Shown piece after piece: positions 11,401 to 22,939 of a stretch of DNA of 64,000 bases. The notes beneath the pieces are model-generated. The model searched no databases and was not told the origin of the DNA. It saw only the letters and a program-made list of their open reading frames with translations. The stretch covers positions 3,613,042-3,677,041 of the forward strand of contig RPFO01000082.1 of assembly GCA_009746045.1 (NCBI GenBank). Direction: 5' to 3'. This DNA comes from Mesostigma viride. Lineage: Eukaryota > Streptophyta > Mesostigmatophyceae > Mesostigmatales > Mesostigmataceae. A program made the position numbers and the translations under genes. Position 1 is the first letter of the stretch. Every line of letters begins with the position of its first letter.

Positions 11401-12899
11401 AAAAAATAGTCACATAAAAAATATATATAATTAAAAAAAAAATTAAAAAAAAAAAACAAAAAACACAATCACATCATGATCACATCAAAAAAAGGCCAAC
11501 ACGACTTCCCAATCATTGATTGGGACGCGTTGTTCGGATATTCGGATATACCGGTTTTGGACACGTGGCATGCAGTCAAATCAGCACTGAAGGCGCGGCG
11601 GGAGATTTGACTTCAACGTCGTTGGCGAGCGACGGCCGCTCTTTGCTACCCGCCTTTCAGGTTTGCCGCCCATATTTGCGCGGTAAATGTCCAGGCTCTT
11701 GAACTGCCAACTGCCAAGACGTGCCAGCGGATTATGGCGTTTCGTGGTTTTCGTGGTTTAGAATTGATTTAGAACTGGTAGGTTCGGTCAGATCAGCACA
11801 ACAGTACATGGATAAAGCAGCAACGTGAAAGCGAGCTTGCTGAGACCACCTGCATACAGACTTCAGGCCCCGATGTTGCCGGCGTTCGTTACTAACGTGG
11901 CAACCGCTTTGTGGCTCGAAAGATGCTCCTGGGACTGTTATGGCTGCGAATGGGCGCGTTCGGCACCTGCGAGCGGGCGTGCAGTTTTGGAACTGTCCAC
12001 CAGACGCTGACATGACTGACATCAGCGGAGAGGCTTAGGTCAAACCGGTAAATCTCGCGTACGTCGACCGGATCAGTCCAAGAACTCCTCAGAAAGCGCG
12101 TTTGGTATCTTTCCATGTCACCACACACTGTGGTGCCTGGTTGAAGTCTGGTTAAGATCCCGGAACCGCCCCGCGGTGATCTCACCTCCACATGCAGAAG
12201 GGATTAAAATCCACTGCAAGCCATTTACATGGAAAATCCACTGCACTGCAAGGGATTAAAATAGGATCTGCGCACTGGATCCCTTCAGCCGCATTCGCAG
12301 ACTTCAGCTCGGCACGCGGGAAGACCCGCAAGCCGTCGCGTGGGAAGTTGTGTGGTTGCCTCCTTGATTACCACGTGTGCTTCTTATGGGACACGTGCCC
12401 GGTTCTCATTTCACTGTCCACGCAGAAGATTCAAGTCAGCAACAAAAGATCGCGCCTAGGAAATAAAGACCATGACGTGTCCCGCTCGACATTGGTGGGT
12501 ACTCGTAAGAAACTGCGCGCCTGCGTATCGGCAACGTGGCTCTTCCACTCTTCCAGGCCTAACGCGCACGTTTCATCTGGAAGGCACGGTTTGTGTCCGT
12601 GTCACGAAAGAAGAAAATAAAACTGCGGAGCCCGAGACCACGATGACAAGACGTGCAGTGAAACGACTTGACGTGTGTGGAGGGTAACGCGGATCGAGTG
12701 CATTTTTTTCATCGGATCGACAATAACAAAGCGTTTAGCATCCTGCATCTGCCATCCATTGCATCAGCCTCACTCTTTTTTGGAGGCGTTCCCAAAGGCG
12801 CTTTTTAAGGGCTTTCGTAAAGCGCGAAATACATCGCGAAGGACGCAGGACATTGTGCGAGGCGAGCACAGGAGAAAAGAAGAACTTCACATTTCGAAA
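11401..12899. other. No recognisable gene; A-rich tract then unknown sequence
   Basis: An A-rich run lies at 11397-11470. The remainder has only short open frames without motifs. It separates the divergent glycosyltransferase (minus) and PLATZ (plus) genes, so it probably contains both promoters. Confidence 0.5.
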
Positions 12900-14977
12900 A
12901 TGGTATGTTTTAAATCTATGGATCTCTCAAGCCTCGTTCACTTAATTTTGACTTTCACGATGATTTCGATGAACCCTTCGTCGGTTTTTCTACTTCGTGG
13001 ATTGCGCCGCCGACCGTGGCCCAGATTTTCGTAATCCTGAGGATTTCGAAGTCCTGCGTGCAATGTCCTTTGGCGTTCCTGACAAAGCGCTTTTGTTCGC
13101 ACGTGCAGATATTGCCGTGCAAGTAGATTGCTGCGCGCAGCTAGGGGCATCGTCGCGCTACCCGACTTTCTGGATTTCAGCATTTATTTACTCTGTATTC
13201 GCTTTCTTTGCACCGCATTTTTTTTTCGCAGGTTGGCCATCCAATGTATCTTCCCTCTGAGCACGTGCCGTCATGGCTACAAAAGCTATTGGCGACGCCG
13301 TTCTTTGGCTCCTGTCCGTATCACGCGGCGGCGGCCAGATGCGAGCGCAACATGTTCTGCGTGGACTGCGAATCAGACGGGCTATGTCAAATGTGCGCCG
13401 TGAAGCATGCGGACCATCGTATTATCCAGGCAAGTATCCCTGGGTCTGCTGGGCTCAAGAGGTGCTTGGTGGCGATATCCCTGGTTCGCTTTCAGCCCGT
13501 TACGAAGTTGCCTACGGTTTTTTGTCTTTTTTTCCCGGATCAGTAAGACAACGTATTTTCCTTGAAAAATCATTATTAATCGGTGTCAAGTCCTGTCAGG
13601 TTCGTAGGTTTTTAGTAGGTGGAAGTGGCCAGGGGTTGGCAGAAAAGCTTTCTCCCTGCTGTGCATTCTGTATTTCTAGCCGCGTCTGCTAATATTACTC
13701 CGCATTGGCCCCTGTTATCTTAACTCACAGACTCCCCCCCCCCCCCCCCTGCGGCAGGATTCCCAGCTTAGGAATGCCCCTCTTGCAGCTCCTTAAGTTA
13801 TCCTGAGTACCCCATGGTTAATTTGGCTGAGTCCTTCATTTTCTAACGACTTTGCCTTCTTTTGTGTGTGAACTTTCCGTATGCGGACCTCTTCCGGCTT
13901 GCTCTGGTGCAGATTCGCCGATCGTCATATCATGATGTCGTGCGTGTCAACGACATGTCAAAACTGGCCGACGTGTCGGGGATCCAGGTGAGCACGACTT
14001 GCCTATTTATAGCAGCGTTATTGGAATGTTTCTAGAAGTGTTGGTTGTCAAAAGAGGCACGAGGGATGATGACCATATGTTGAATATTCTGGAATATCGA
14101 ATGTCCTGGATCTCTTTTTTAAAAATTAAAATTGGCAGGCATAGTTGCGCATATCTATCCAATCAACCCATGAGAAAAGTAAACGACTTAAATTTCGAAC
14201 GATTTCTTACCAGTATCTAATATCTAATACTTCTGCCCTTGTTTTGCTGATGCGGGGCTGCCTTCGTGTTCCCCCCACTGCCCATTGCAGACCTACATCA
14301 TCAACAGCGCGCGCATCCTATTCATCAACCAGCGCCCGCAGCCGCGCCCGTCCAAGGGGTTCACCTACGCGTGCGAGGTCTGTAGCCGGAGCCTCCAGGA
14401 GAACATGCGCTACTGCTCCATCGCATGCAAGATGTACCAGGTGATGGCGCTGGGCCCAGACAAGGCGGGCAACCTGATCCCAAAGGGGGGGGCCACAGGG
14501 AATGCATGTGGCGGCAACAACAACAACGGCAGCATGTACAACAGCCATAACGTCCTCGCCAGCAATTACACAGCGCCCAAGTCACAGGAGCGGCCGCTGA
14601 AACCGGAGGGCGGCCATTTCCAGGTGCATGGTGGCCACCCCCACACGCACGCCCAGCAGCTGCTTCACCGGGTGCTCAAGCACAAGGGATCGTCGCTCAA
14701 GCACCGCCCCCACGAGGTGGCGGTCGCGGCTGCCGTCCAAAAGTACCTGGCGGAGCATGGCCACGAGAGCGACCTCGATGACATCACCTCGATGGCGCAC
14801 GAGGCCGTGCGCGAGATCAGCCCGGTGCGCGGTGTGTACGCGGTGGATGGCCACAGCCTCGGCCATGGTTACCATGGTCATCACCATTCCAGCAATGGCG
14901 AGGGGGAGCATGAGGACCCCTTCAGCTACCGCAAGCAGCACGTGCGCAAGGGCATCCCCCACCGCTCGCCATTGTAA
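12900..14977 (+). CDS. PLATZ family zinc-dependent DNA-binding protein
   Basis: Exons 12900-12902 (ATG only, inferred), 13232-13429, 13913-13987 and 14291-14977 join in phase 0 to give 320 residues. The domain is clear: PSWLQKLLATPFFGSC at ~14-29, zinc ligands around C29, H32, C44, C47, C53, C56, H60 and H63, then IRRSSYHDVVRV at 68-79, the conserved INSARILFINQRPQPRP at ~96-112, and a second CxxC...CxxxC cluster at 120-138. The family binds A/T-rich DNA and acts mainly as a transcriptional repressor in plants. The C-terminal half is low-complexity, His- and Gly-rich and poorly conserved. Intron 2 starts with GC (GCAAGT) rather than GT; the family sequence requires that border. A strong acceptor at 13231 shows an upstream exon exists, and ATG followed by GTATGT at 12900 fits. 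An alternative in-frame start is 13244. Confidence 0.93.
13733..13750. repeat. Poly-C run in PLATZ intron
   Basis: About 17 consecutive C lie in the GC-AG intron, ~160 bp before its acceptor. Confidence 0.9.
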
Positions 14978-16670
14978 AGCGGCCGATGGGATCTTGTGCC
15001 TTTGCGGGCGGTGTCTTCAATCCGCTGCTGCCAAGGGTGTGCCGGCAGGCACGGTTTGAAGACGAGCGTTGATTGAGCTGGGGGGATCCAGCATATTTTT
15101 TATTTCTTGCTGGGGGGGGGGGGGGGGGGGCGGGTGGTGCGTAATGCCATACCTGCAAAAGTCCCTCCTCTAGTGGCGAGGATTTCTTGCTAGGGAATGG
15201 TAGCCCCCCACAGCCGCTCTTTATACATATTTACAAGGAGCCGTGTGGCTGCCCTTGTGGGGGGTCGAACAGGGTGGGTTGACTTTGGTGGATTGTGAGG
15301 AGATGGAGACTTGGCGGATTTGAGTGCCGGGAACTGAGAAAGAAAAAAGCTTTCCAGTCACATGTCCCGGCCTCCGTGTCCCTGGCCAGGGTCCACCTTT
15401 TTCAGTGCTTCACCGCCGCATGCCCTTAAATCCCCTGAGGGAGCCACTCGGCTCGTTTTTCATAGAGAATACGCCTGGCTTGGCGAGGGCTGCCTGCCCC
15501 TCAGCCTGGCAGAGGCCTATCGCGGTGGCCACGTGTACCATATAGCGGAGCCCGTGAATGGTCTATCCAGCGCCGGGGTTCAAGGGGCAACCGGCGTTCA
15601 ACCTGCTCCCTTGAAGACATCCGGAATTTTCCTTTGTATCTTAACGAAGGAAGGGCAAGGGGCGGGACTGCCACCAGTATGGGAGGCAACCGTGGAGGTG
15701 GAGCAGTGGTCGAATGGCTGTGAGCGGAGCATGGTCGCGTCAGCACTGGCATTGGCGGCACGGTGGGTTGTCGATGCCAGGGCTGTGGTCCTGTGCAGGG
15801 GGCAGGCCGGGCTGTCCGCTACATGCCCACAATTTTGGGTAGGTAGACGAACCTAGATCCGGCGGCAACCTGGGGCTTTCCGCCGCGCGACATCTCATCC
15901 ACCGGGGAGTCATGGCTGCCCTACAAGGCGGTGCTGTTGAGAAGCAGGGCACTTCTCCGTCCTCGCTTGCACCTCTCTGCTTCCTCCAAGCGACGATTTG
16001 CTCGGTGTAGTCGTCCATCAGTCGCCACATACCGTGGTTCTTCATTTGATGTTTCAGCCCAGGAGCTTGCGTGCTGAGATGTGTAAGGGGCTCTCGGTTA
16101 CCTGGTGGACCGGTATGGTGGCCCCTGACTGATGGGTCTGCTCGATGGTCGTCTCGAGGACATTTGAGGGGCCCACCTGATGGGGGGACGACACAGGTGT
16201 GACAGCCCGTTGGTGGCTTTGTAAATACATTGCAGATTGCAGGTCGAAAACAACAATTGACTCTTTGTACATTTACAGGACCTCGTATATAGAGAATGCC
16301 GGAGATTGGATACCCCGGCATGCCAGAGCTCTATGGGTGTCATTTTCCACCCATTGTGTTTCAGCCATTTGAGAAACCACAACGAATAAATTGTCCAGGA
16401 GGTCTTGTAATTCCCTTCTAGGAGATAGTATTATTTTGACTTGGGGTTTGACTTGTTCGAAGCCAGTCGGGGATCTCCGACTGGGTATATGCGAGATAGA
16501 CTTGTAAATATTTTGTTTTGTACCAGAACAGAAAACATTTTCAAGAGAAAAAAACAAACATAAAAAATATAAAAGTATAAAAACCTAAAAAAGCAAAAAA
16601 GAAAATTTTCATTTCAAGATAGTGCTGTGTACGAGTGTTTCACATTATGTGTGTTCATGCATTAATTAAT
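14978..16670. other. No recognisable gene downstream of PLATZ
   Basis: Directly after the PLATZ stop comes its likely 3' untranslated region. A poly-G run lies at 15112-15130. Longer frames at 15362-15856 and 15740-16321 have no motifs I recognise. At 16550-16610 the sequence is A-rich. Possible weak exons cannot be excluded. Confidence 0.45.
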
Positions 16671-17400
16671 GCATTAATAGACACGTGACTGCGTCACGTG
16701 AGCATAAGTCCTCAGTGGGAGGGGAACATGGGATGGAATGGATGGTATAAGCTATCTAGGTCCTAGTTACAGGGGTGTGGGCACCGCGGCCCGAATCGCT
16801 ATGAATGCCATACTTGGTCAGACGCGGAGCCCCCACAGGCTTGGGGGTGGTCTCCTTCATCACTACTTGCCATCTATCCTTGCGCACCATCTGCCTCCAT
16901 ATTACAGACAAACCAGGAGGCTGCCCGGGGGTGAGCCCGTCACGTCTAGTGTAGCACATGTCCATGCCGAGTCGATCACGAAAAGTCCACGGGTGGCGGC
17001 CCTGCCGCGCGCGGCCGGGGGCACGCCAGGTGAGGACATATCGCCCAGGCTGGGCGGGCTTGGTGCCAGCGAGTCTATCTGATGTATCTACCTGATCTGT
17101 GCGGGCCAGGTGCCCGGCTAGGCCCAGGCGCCTGTGCCTAATAATGTGGGAAACATAGGGCAAATCAGCGTACAAATCCTCATTACTAATTAATGTGCAA
17201 ACCAAGGGGGATGTTAAGGGCCTGGCGCAGCATCTTGGTGACGGCGCCGTCGAGTCGTTGCTCCAGCTCCTGCGTCAGTGTCCACGTCTCGGCGCCGTAG
17301 GTCAGGATCGTCAGACTGACGACCTTGAAGAGGTCACGCTTGACGAACGGTTCATGCATGAGTAACGTCATATCGTGGTCGCCCAGGCTGGAGGGCTATG
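16670..17400 (-). mobile_element. 5'-truncated LINE copy (ORF2 C-terminus plus tail)
   Basis: The minus strand encodes the reverse transcriptase C-terminal region with LTYGAETWTLTQELEQRLDG, HRRLGLAGHLART and GRYVLTW, broken by small shifts. The 3' end carries a perfect hairpin, CACGTGAC-GCA-GTCACGTG (16684-16702), followed by TTAATTAATG. It matches the copies at 22950-24905 and 25785-27418. Open frames on the plus strand here are antisense shadows. Confidence 0.85.
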
Positions 17401-17899
17401 CCCCCTAGACAAGTACCTGGTTAATTGTCGCGGCTCAAATCAATGCGCGGGGTCTACAATGCTCAGCGGCTCGATCCCCAACGGGACTGCGATAGTGTGA
17501 ACTGTGTGAGCGGATCGATGCTGCACGGCGGGCCGCCCGTCATGTAGGCAGGGTTGGGAAAATATTGAGGCCTCTCCCGGATGATGATAGCGCCCAGCAA
17601 TGACCTCTTTCTTTATTCCATTTTTGTTTTTGTTATTATTCTTTCTCTTCACTTTGTCTTTATTTATTTTTGTTCGTGTTATTACTGTTTACATCTTCGT
17701 TTCTTTTTTCTTTCTTCTGTCTCCCTCCATGCAGGTCTTCCTAGAGATAGCCACGCGGCTCCCGCGCGGCCTTTGCGTCTTTCCTCTCAGACAACTACCC
17801 TAGTCCTTCAACGGCGTTGGATCGCCATGCGCCCAGGCATAGTTGTCTCACTTCATGTATTATATATATAAATTTATTAATTAGGAACATAACTTCATC

Positions 17900-18806
17900 T
17901 TCATGTCGCTTAAGCCAGCCCAACGAGCCACGAGCGGACATGGCTGACGGCGGAGCTCAGAACTTTTGCGTCTGAGCCCCAAATGCAGTCAGATCACTTG
18001 CTACCGTCTTTTCTAGGCGCATCTGCTACTAGCATCGGTTACAGCTGTAACGCAGTATTGTGACCAGCCTGCAGCTATTACGCAAAGATTCGAGAAACAG
18101 GACAGGTCTGTTCAAGGTCCTCGTCCTTCCTGTTCTCACGTATGGGGCCGAGACGTGGACCCTCACCGCCGACCTGGCCCGCAAGCTGGACGGCGCGGTC
18201 ACCAGCATGCTGCGTTCCATTTTCAGAGTAGGATATGCTGCTCATGTCCGCAATGAGGACCTGTACCAGGGCATGCCCTATATCACCAGCACCATTAAGC
18301 AGCGACGCCTGCAGCTAGTAGGGCACCTAGCTCGCACCAACCAGGTAGACACCTCACGTGGCCCCCCCGCAGGACTGCGACCAGCCCAGCCTGGCCGGCA
18401 CCTGGAGCCTGACGTGGGCCGGGCCCCGTGATGTTAGACGCCGCAAGGCCCGCGCCTTCAAAGAACAGCTAGTAGAGGACATGGGGGGCCTAGGCCTCTC
18501 TGTGATTTGGAAGAAGATGATGGACAAGGCCAAGTGGGCCCCTGGAGGTCATAGAGGACAACGAGCCCCCCCCAGTGGGGAAGCGCCCGCGTGTGCAATC
18601 CCGTGGGAGGCACGCCAGACAGCTCCCGGCCCTAGGGCAGCGTGCGGCTGTCTAGATAGATGTTGTAGTTAGAATGCTGTTAGATAGATGTAGTATGTAG
18701 CCGATGTAGATAGATTAGACCGGTAGGAATGTTTGCACCCATCCATCCAGCGGGGTTAATGCTCCGTGACTCCCCAACGGGAGCACGAGTCTAATTAATT
18801 AATTAG
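17900..18806 (+). mobile_element. Internally deleted LINE copy: 5' leader joined to ORF2 C-terminus and tail
   Basis: The leader at 17905-18080 resembles those at 22745-22640 (minus) and 27420-27545. It passes directly into the ORF2 end (TYGAETWTLTADLARKLDGA, RRLQLVGHLARTNQVDT) at ~18090-18660. The 3' tail has GCTCCGTGACTCCCC and CGGGAGCACGAG, a stem-loop, then a TTAATTAATTAG tail ending near 18806. ORF1 and most of ORF2 are missing. Confidence 0.8.
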
Positions 18807-20705
18807 TTACGCAAAGCACCACGGCGTCTTTCTAAGACGCACGCTGATATATTATCCCGACGCCATTACGCAATATTATGACGAGCAAACGCTCCTTGAC
18901 GCAACGCAGCCTGGCGGCTGAGCTAAGCCATGAAAATACGTCTGCAGCTCCGGCTGCAGCTTCGCCCTCAGGTCCGGCAGGCAGCGGTGACACTAGTCGC
19001 GCACTGGTGGTAGTCGCCCCGAACCCTCCCGGGCTTAATGCCTCGCCATCGGCATCGCCTGACCCTATAAAGGCAGCCGCCCAGCCGACTAAACAGGAGG
19101 GTCTTCACGCCCCTCAGAACCGCGCTTTCGGCCCGAACCTTTCAAGGTCGATGATCACGACTGGACCAACATGTCCCCGGCCAGTGCTCTGCGCTGCATC
19201 TTTCTACGGGGACTACGCCTCGCTTTACGACCTGTGCCTCCATCTCCACAGCATCGACCGCCTCATCACCCCGGACGGCAGCTGGTGGCACAACACCAGC
19301 GTTCTGTTCGGGTGCAACCGCCCCCACCTCCAGCACACCATCCTCAACTCGATCCCTTCTCATGCGCTCTGATGGCGAGATCTGGGCTCCATCCATCTCC
19401 GCCCCCACACTCCGTTCCATCCTTACGGAAGCCTTCCAGCAGCACGTGACCCCCCTTGCTGCCGACGTAGCAGCACTGGGCGGCACGTTGGCTGCTGAGC
19501 TTCCTCACCTTTCCACCACCGTCGCCTCCACCTCCACTGCCCTTTCCGCCTCCACTGCCGACATCACGGCCCAGCTCCTCGACCTCGACCAGCGCCTCCA
19601 AGCCACCGCCACCGCCCTTAATTGAGAGCTTGCATGACACCGCCGGCCTCACCGCCCAGGCGGTGAAGCACATCGCTGCCCAGCCGGCATCTGCTGGCCC
19701 GGCCGGCGATGCTCCCTCCACCTGGGCGGACTTGCTTAACCCAGCATCATACCACCTCCACCACCTCCACCATCGCGGCACAGCTCAAGCAACAAGCCCT
19801 CAACCTTCGCGAGGAGGCCCGGCGACATCACCCAGCGCAGCCACAATGTCATCGTCAAGCACTTCGACCAGCCGGCAGCTAGGTGAGACCTCGACGAGCC
19901 TTCTCACGGCATTTAAGCGCGACATTCTTGCCCCCATGCAACTCACTGGTGAGCTGCGGATGTCGGCTGTCCGCCTCCCCCGCGCGCGGGGTAAGGCTGG
20001 CCCGGCACCCATGCTCCTCACCTTTAAGTACATGGCGGACAAGCTGTCGTTCCTTAAACTTATGCCGCAAGAAGCTCTCGGGGTCTCGCTTCACGCTGGA
20101 CGACGACTTGACCCTGGCCCAGCAACAGCGGCGACGCGAGCTACATGGCCGACCTACCTTCAGCTGCGCCGGCAGAGCGCAGGGGGGAAGCCGGTATACT
20201 GGAGGGGGGCGGTCATCCACGTTGACCACAAGCCACTGTGGCAGGCCCCTCCTGCCACCTCAGACTAGGGAATATATACCAGCAGTGTAGATTATAGTCA
20301 GGCTTCGGCCTAGCATGTGGCCCACGCACATGTGCGCCCCGAATAATGGCCCCCATGGATGATGCCTTCAGAATTTAGCCACGCCCTGCCTATCTATAAT
20401 GGGACCTCCCATGCACTAAGAATTTAGCCATGCTATGCCTATATGCAGAGAGACGCTCTCTGTCGAGAAGCCATGCCCTAGCTCTTGTATAGCCATGATG
20501 ATCTTCCTCCCCCCGCGTGCCGGGATCCCCTTAGTTGGACGTTGAACCCAAGACAGCATGGTGGTGCCGGTGCCCTTGAGGCACCTAGACTGAGCAAGTG
20601 TTGCTTACATTCCACTCAGACTTGCAGGAAGTAGCCCAGTCTGAATGTATTAAAAGCCATATGCCCCCTTCTCCGCCGGGATTGAATTGAATTGAATTGA
20701 ATTGT
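18807..20705 (+). mobile_element. LINE copy carrying ORF1, plus strand
   Basis: A leader at 18807-18877 precedes ORF1, which starts at ATG 18878. ORF2 is absent. The 3' part at ~20280-20680 holds the common tail module (CCATATGCCCC), ending in GAATT repeats at 20682-20705. It forms an inverted, tail-to-tail pair with the copy at 20706-22745. Confidence 0.8.
18878..20268 (+). pseudogene. LINE ORF1 protein remnant (nucleic-acid-binding), frame-broken
   Basis: The first frame, 18878-19372, begins MTSKRSLTQRSLAAEL and is Ala/Pro-rich. It shifts near 19370 into LRSILTEAFQQHVTPLAADV, a helical stretch, meets a stop near 19623 and continues with DTAGLTAQAVKHIAAQPAS. The C-terminus has FTLDDDLTLAQQQRRREL, as in ORF1 proteins of L1/Tad-like LINEs. 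Two or more frame breaks show it is dead. The better preserved homologue is on the minus strand at 21156-22527. Confidence 0.75.
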
Positions 20706-22745
20706 AACATAACTCCGCGTTGGGAGTATATGTAGCACATAGCCCTTGAGAGCCGGGGGCATATGGCCTATCATACATCCTAAGCTACTTCCTGCAAGGG
20801 TGGGGAATCATGTAAAAGGACCCTTGCTCTAGGTGCACCAGGGCACTTGCATCCCCATGATCTTCAAGCTATGCCCAGCGAAGGGGGGAGCCTGTCATGG
20901 GGGGGAAGATCAGCATAGCTATACAAAGAAGCTAGGGCATGGCGTCTCAGCATGCAGAGAGTTACTCCCTGCATGCATGGGCACAACATAACTAAATAAA
21001 GCTAGGCATCATCTGGAGTGTGGCTCATCGATCATAGGCACACATGTACATGATTAAATAAAGCGCGTGGCTTAGCTGGGATAGTGCCTCTAGGAGGCGT
21101 ACAACATGTACATGGCCACGGTCTATCTATTCTACACTACTACTGCTGTATTCCCCTAAGCTGGGGCGTCTGGAGTCGCTGGGGCCGCGGGGGGGGGGGG
21201 GGTCGCCTGCCAGGGCTTGTGGCCGACGTAGATGGCCGCCCCCTTCCAGTACACCGGCTGCCCCGCCTTGGTCTGCCGGAGCTGGAGGTAGGTCGGCCAT
21301 AGCTCCCGTCGCCGTTGTTGCTGCGCCAGGGTCAAGTCGTCATCAAGGGTGAAGAGAGTCTTCTCGAGCCGCTTGCGGCGTCTGAGAAAAGAAATCTTGT
21401 CCGCCGGGGTCTTAAAGGTGAGAAGGAGCGGGGGCGGCCCTGCCTTACCCCGCGCGCGGGGAAGGCGGTGGGCGGCCAGCTCGATCTCACCGTTAAGGCC
21501 CATGCGACCAAGGATTTCTCTCTCAAACGCACGCATAAGCTTCTCGGAATTCTCACCTTCCTCCATGGCGAAGTTCTTGACAATTACGTTGAGGCTGCGC
21601 TTGGCGAGCTCGGCCTCCTCGCGGAGGTCAAGCGTCTGCCGTTGGAGCTGGGCTGCGACGGCGGAGGTGGTGGAGGTGGTATGTTGCTTAAGCATGTCCG
21701 CCCAGGTGGTGATGGGAGGAGCATCGCCGGCCAGGCCAGCCGGGGCTGGCTTGGCGGCAATGTCCTTCACCGCCTGGGCGGTGAGGCCTGCGGTGTTCTG
21801 CAGAACCTCGATAGCGATGGCGTTGTCCTTAAGACGCTGGTCGATGTCGCGGAGCTGGGCCGCCGGTGATGGCGTCGGAGGTGGGGGTGGTGGCGGTGGA
21901 GGAGGCGAGGAGGCTGGAAGTGGCGGTGGAGATGGTGGGGAGCTCAGCAGCCAGCGTGCCGCCCATTGCCGCCACATCTGCGGCTAGGGGCGTCACGTGC
22001 TGTGAGATGGTTGTTTGGAGGTACGGGAGGAGGAAGGTGGATTCGGTCAAGGGGGAGGGGGTCCAGAGGTCCGTGACAGAGCGCTCAAGGATGGAAAAGA
22101 GGGCGGCGAGCTGAAGACGGGGGCGAGACCAGCTGGCCAGGTTCTCAGCATGTTGTCGCATAGTGAACCGGCCATCAGGTCCAGTGCGGAGGCGGCAAAG
22201 GCGTTGGAGGCGCTGGCACAGGTCGAGAATGGAGGCGTATGACCCATAAAACACGAACTCCAGGATCTTCAATGATGGGTGGCATGTCGAAAAAGCTGGG
22301 TCTGGCATCGTTGAAGGTGGAAAATAACCCGTCAACGTCAAAGTCGCGCTCAGACCAGCTCGGTTCGGTTGGGCGGCTGCGTTTTGGCTCAGGCGAGGCT
22401 GAAGGCGAGGCAGGAAGCCCGGGAGGGTGCTGAACGACCACCAGTGCGCGACTACAGTGTCATCACTGCCTTCTTCCGGCCCTGATGCATGGCGAAGCTG
22501 CAGCCGGAGCTGCAGACGTATTTTCATTGCCGAGCGCAGCCTTCAGGCTGCGTTGCGTCGATGGGCGTTTGCTCATCGTATATTGCGTAATAGCGTCGGA
22601 AAATTATATCAGCATGTGCGTCTTAGAAAGACGAAGCGATTGTGATATTCACGACTAAATTCGGTGCTCAAACGTGAAAGTTATGAGCGCCGCCGTCAGC
22701 CATGCCTACCTCGTGGCTCGTGGCTCGAATTCGAACAACCACTTT
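20706..22745 (-). mobile_element. LINE copy carrying ORF1, minus strand
   Basis: Read on the minus strand, the leader at 22745-22570 (with TTTCTAAGACGCAC and CATTACGCAATAT-like sequence, as at 18820-18877) is followed by ORF1 and then the tail module at 21070-20706. It faces the plus copy tail to tail, with the junction in the short GAATT/AATTG repeat at ~20682-20706. Confidence 0.8.
21156..22600 (-). pseudogene. LINE ORF1 protein, nearly intact in two frames
   Basis: The N-terminal half (frame to 21829) and the C-terminal half (to 21156) overlap with one frameshift around 21850-21980. Visible are a helical segment with QHVTPLAADVAAMGGTLAAE, a long charged coiled-coil stretch (LREEAELAKRSLNVIVKNF), HRLPRARGKAG, then FTLDDDLTLAQQQRRREL and GQPVYWKGAAIYVGHK at the end. 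This matches the RRM-like/C-terminal layout of LINE ORF1 RNA chaperones. The call is by resemblance only. Confidence 0.7.
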
Positions 22746-22787
22746 CCGGGATATGTGCTACATGTACTCCCAATGGAGTTATGTTAC

Positions 22788-22833
22788 TAATTAATTAATT
22801 AATTAATTAATTAATTAATTAATTAATTAATTA
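22788..22833. repeat. (TTAA)n tail repeat
   Basis: About eleven TTAA/AATT units follow the 3' sequence CTCCCAATGGAGTTATGTTAC of a LINE tail (plus orientation). Confidence 0.9.
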
Positions 22834-22939
22834 CTTCATCTAAACGTAGCCATATCTACTAGTTTGAGTACATTAATTGCATGATCAATTAATAAATTAT
22901 TAATTAATTAGGAACAGAACTCCGTCGGGAGTATATGTA

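Noticed and set aside
16738-17082. Plus-strand frames at 16738, 23021 and 25861 with similar sequence
   Set aside because: Antisense of the LINE reverse transcriptase C-terminus; similarity only reflects repeated elements.
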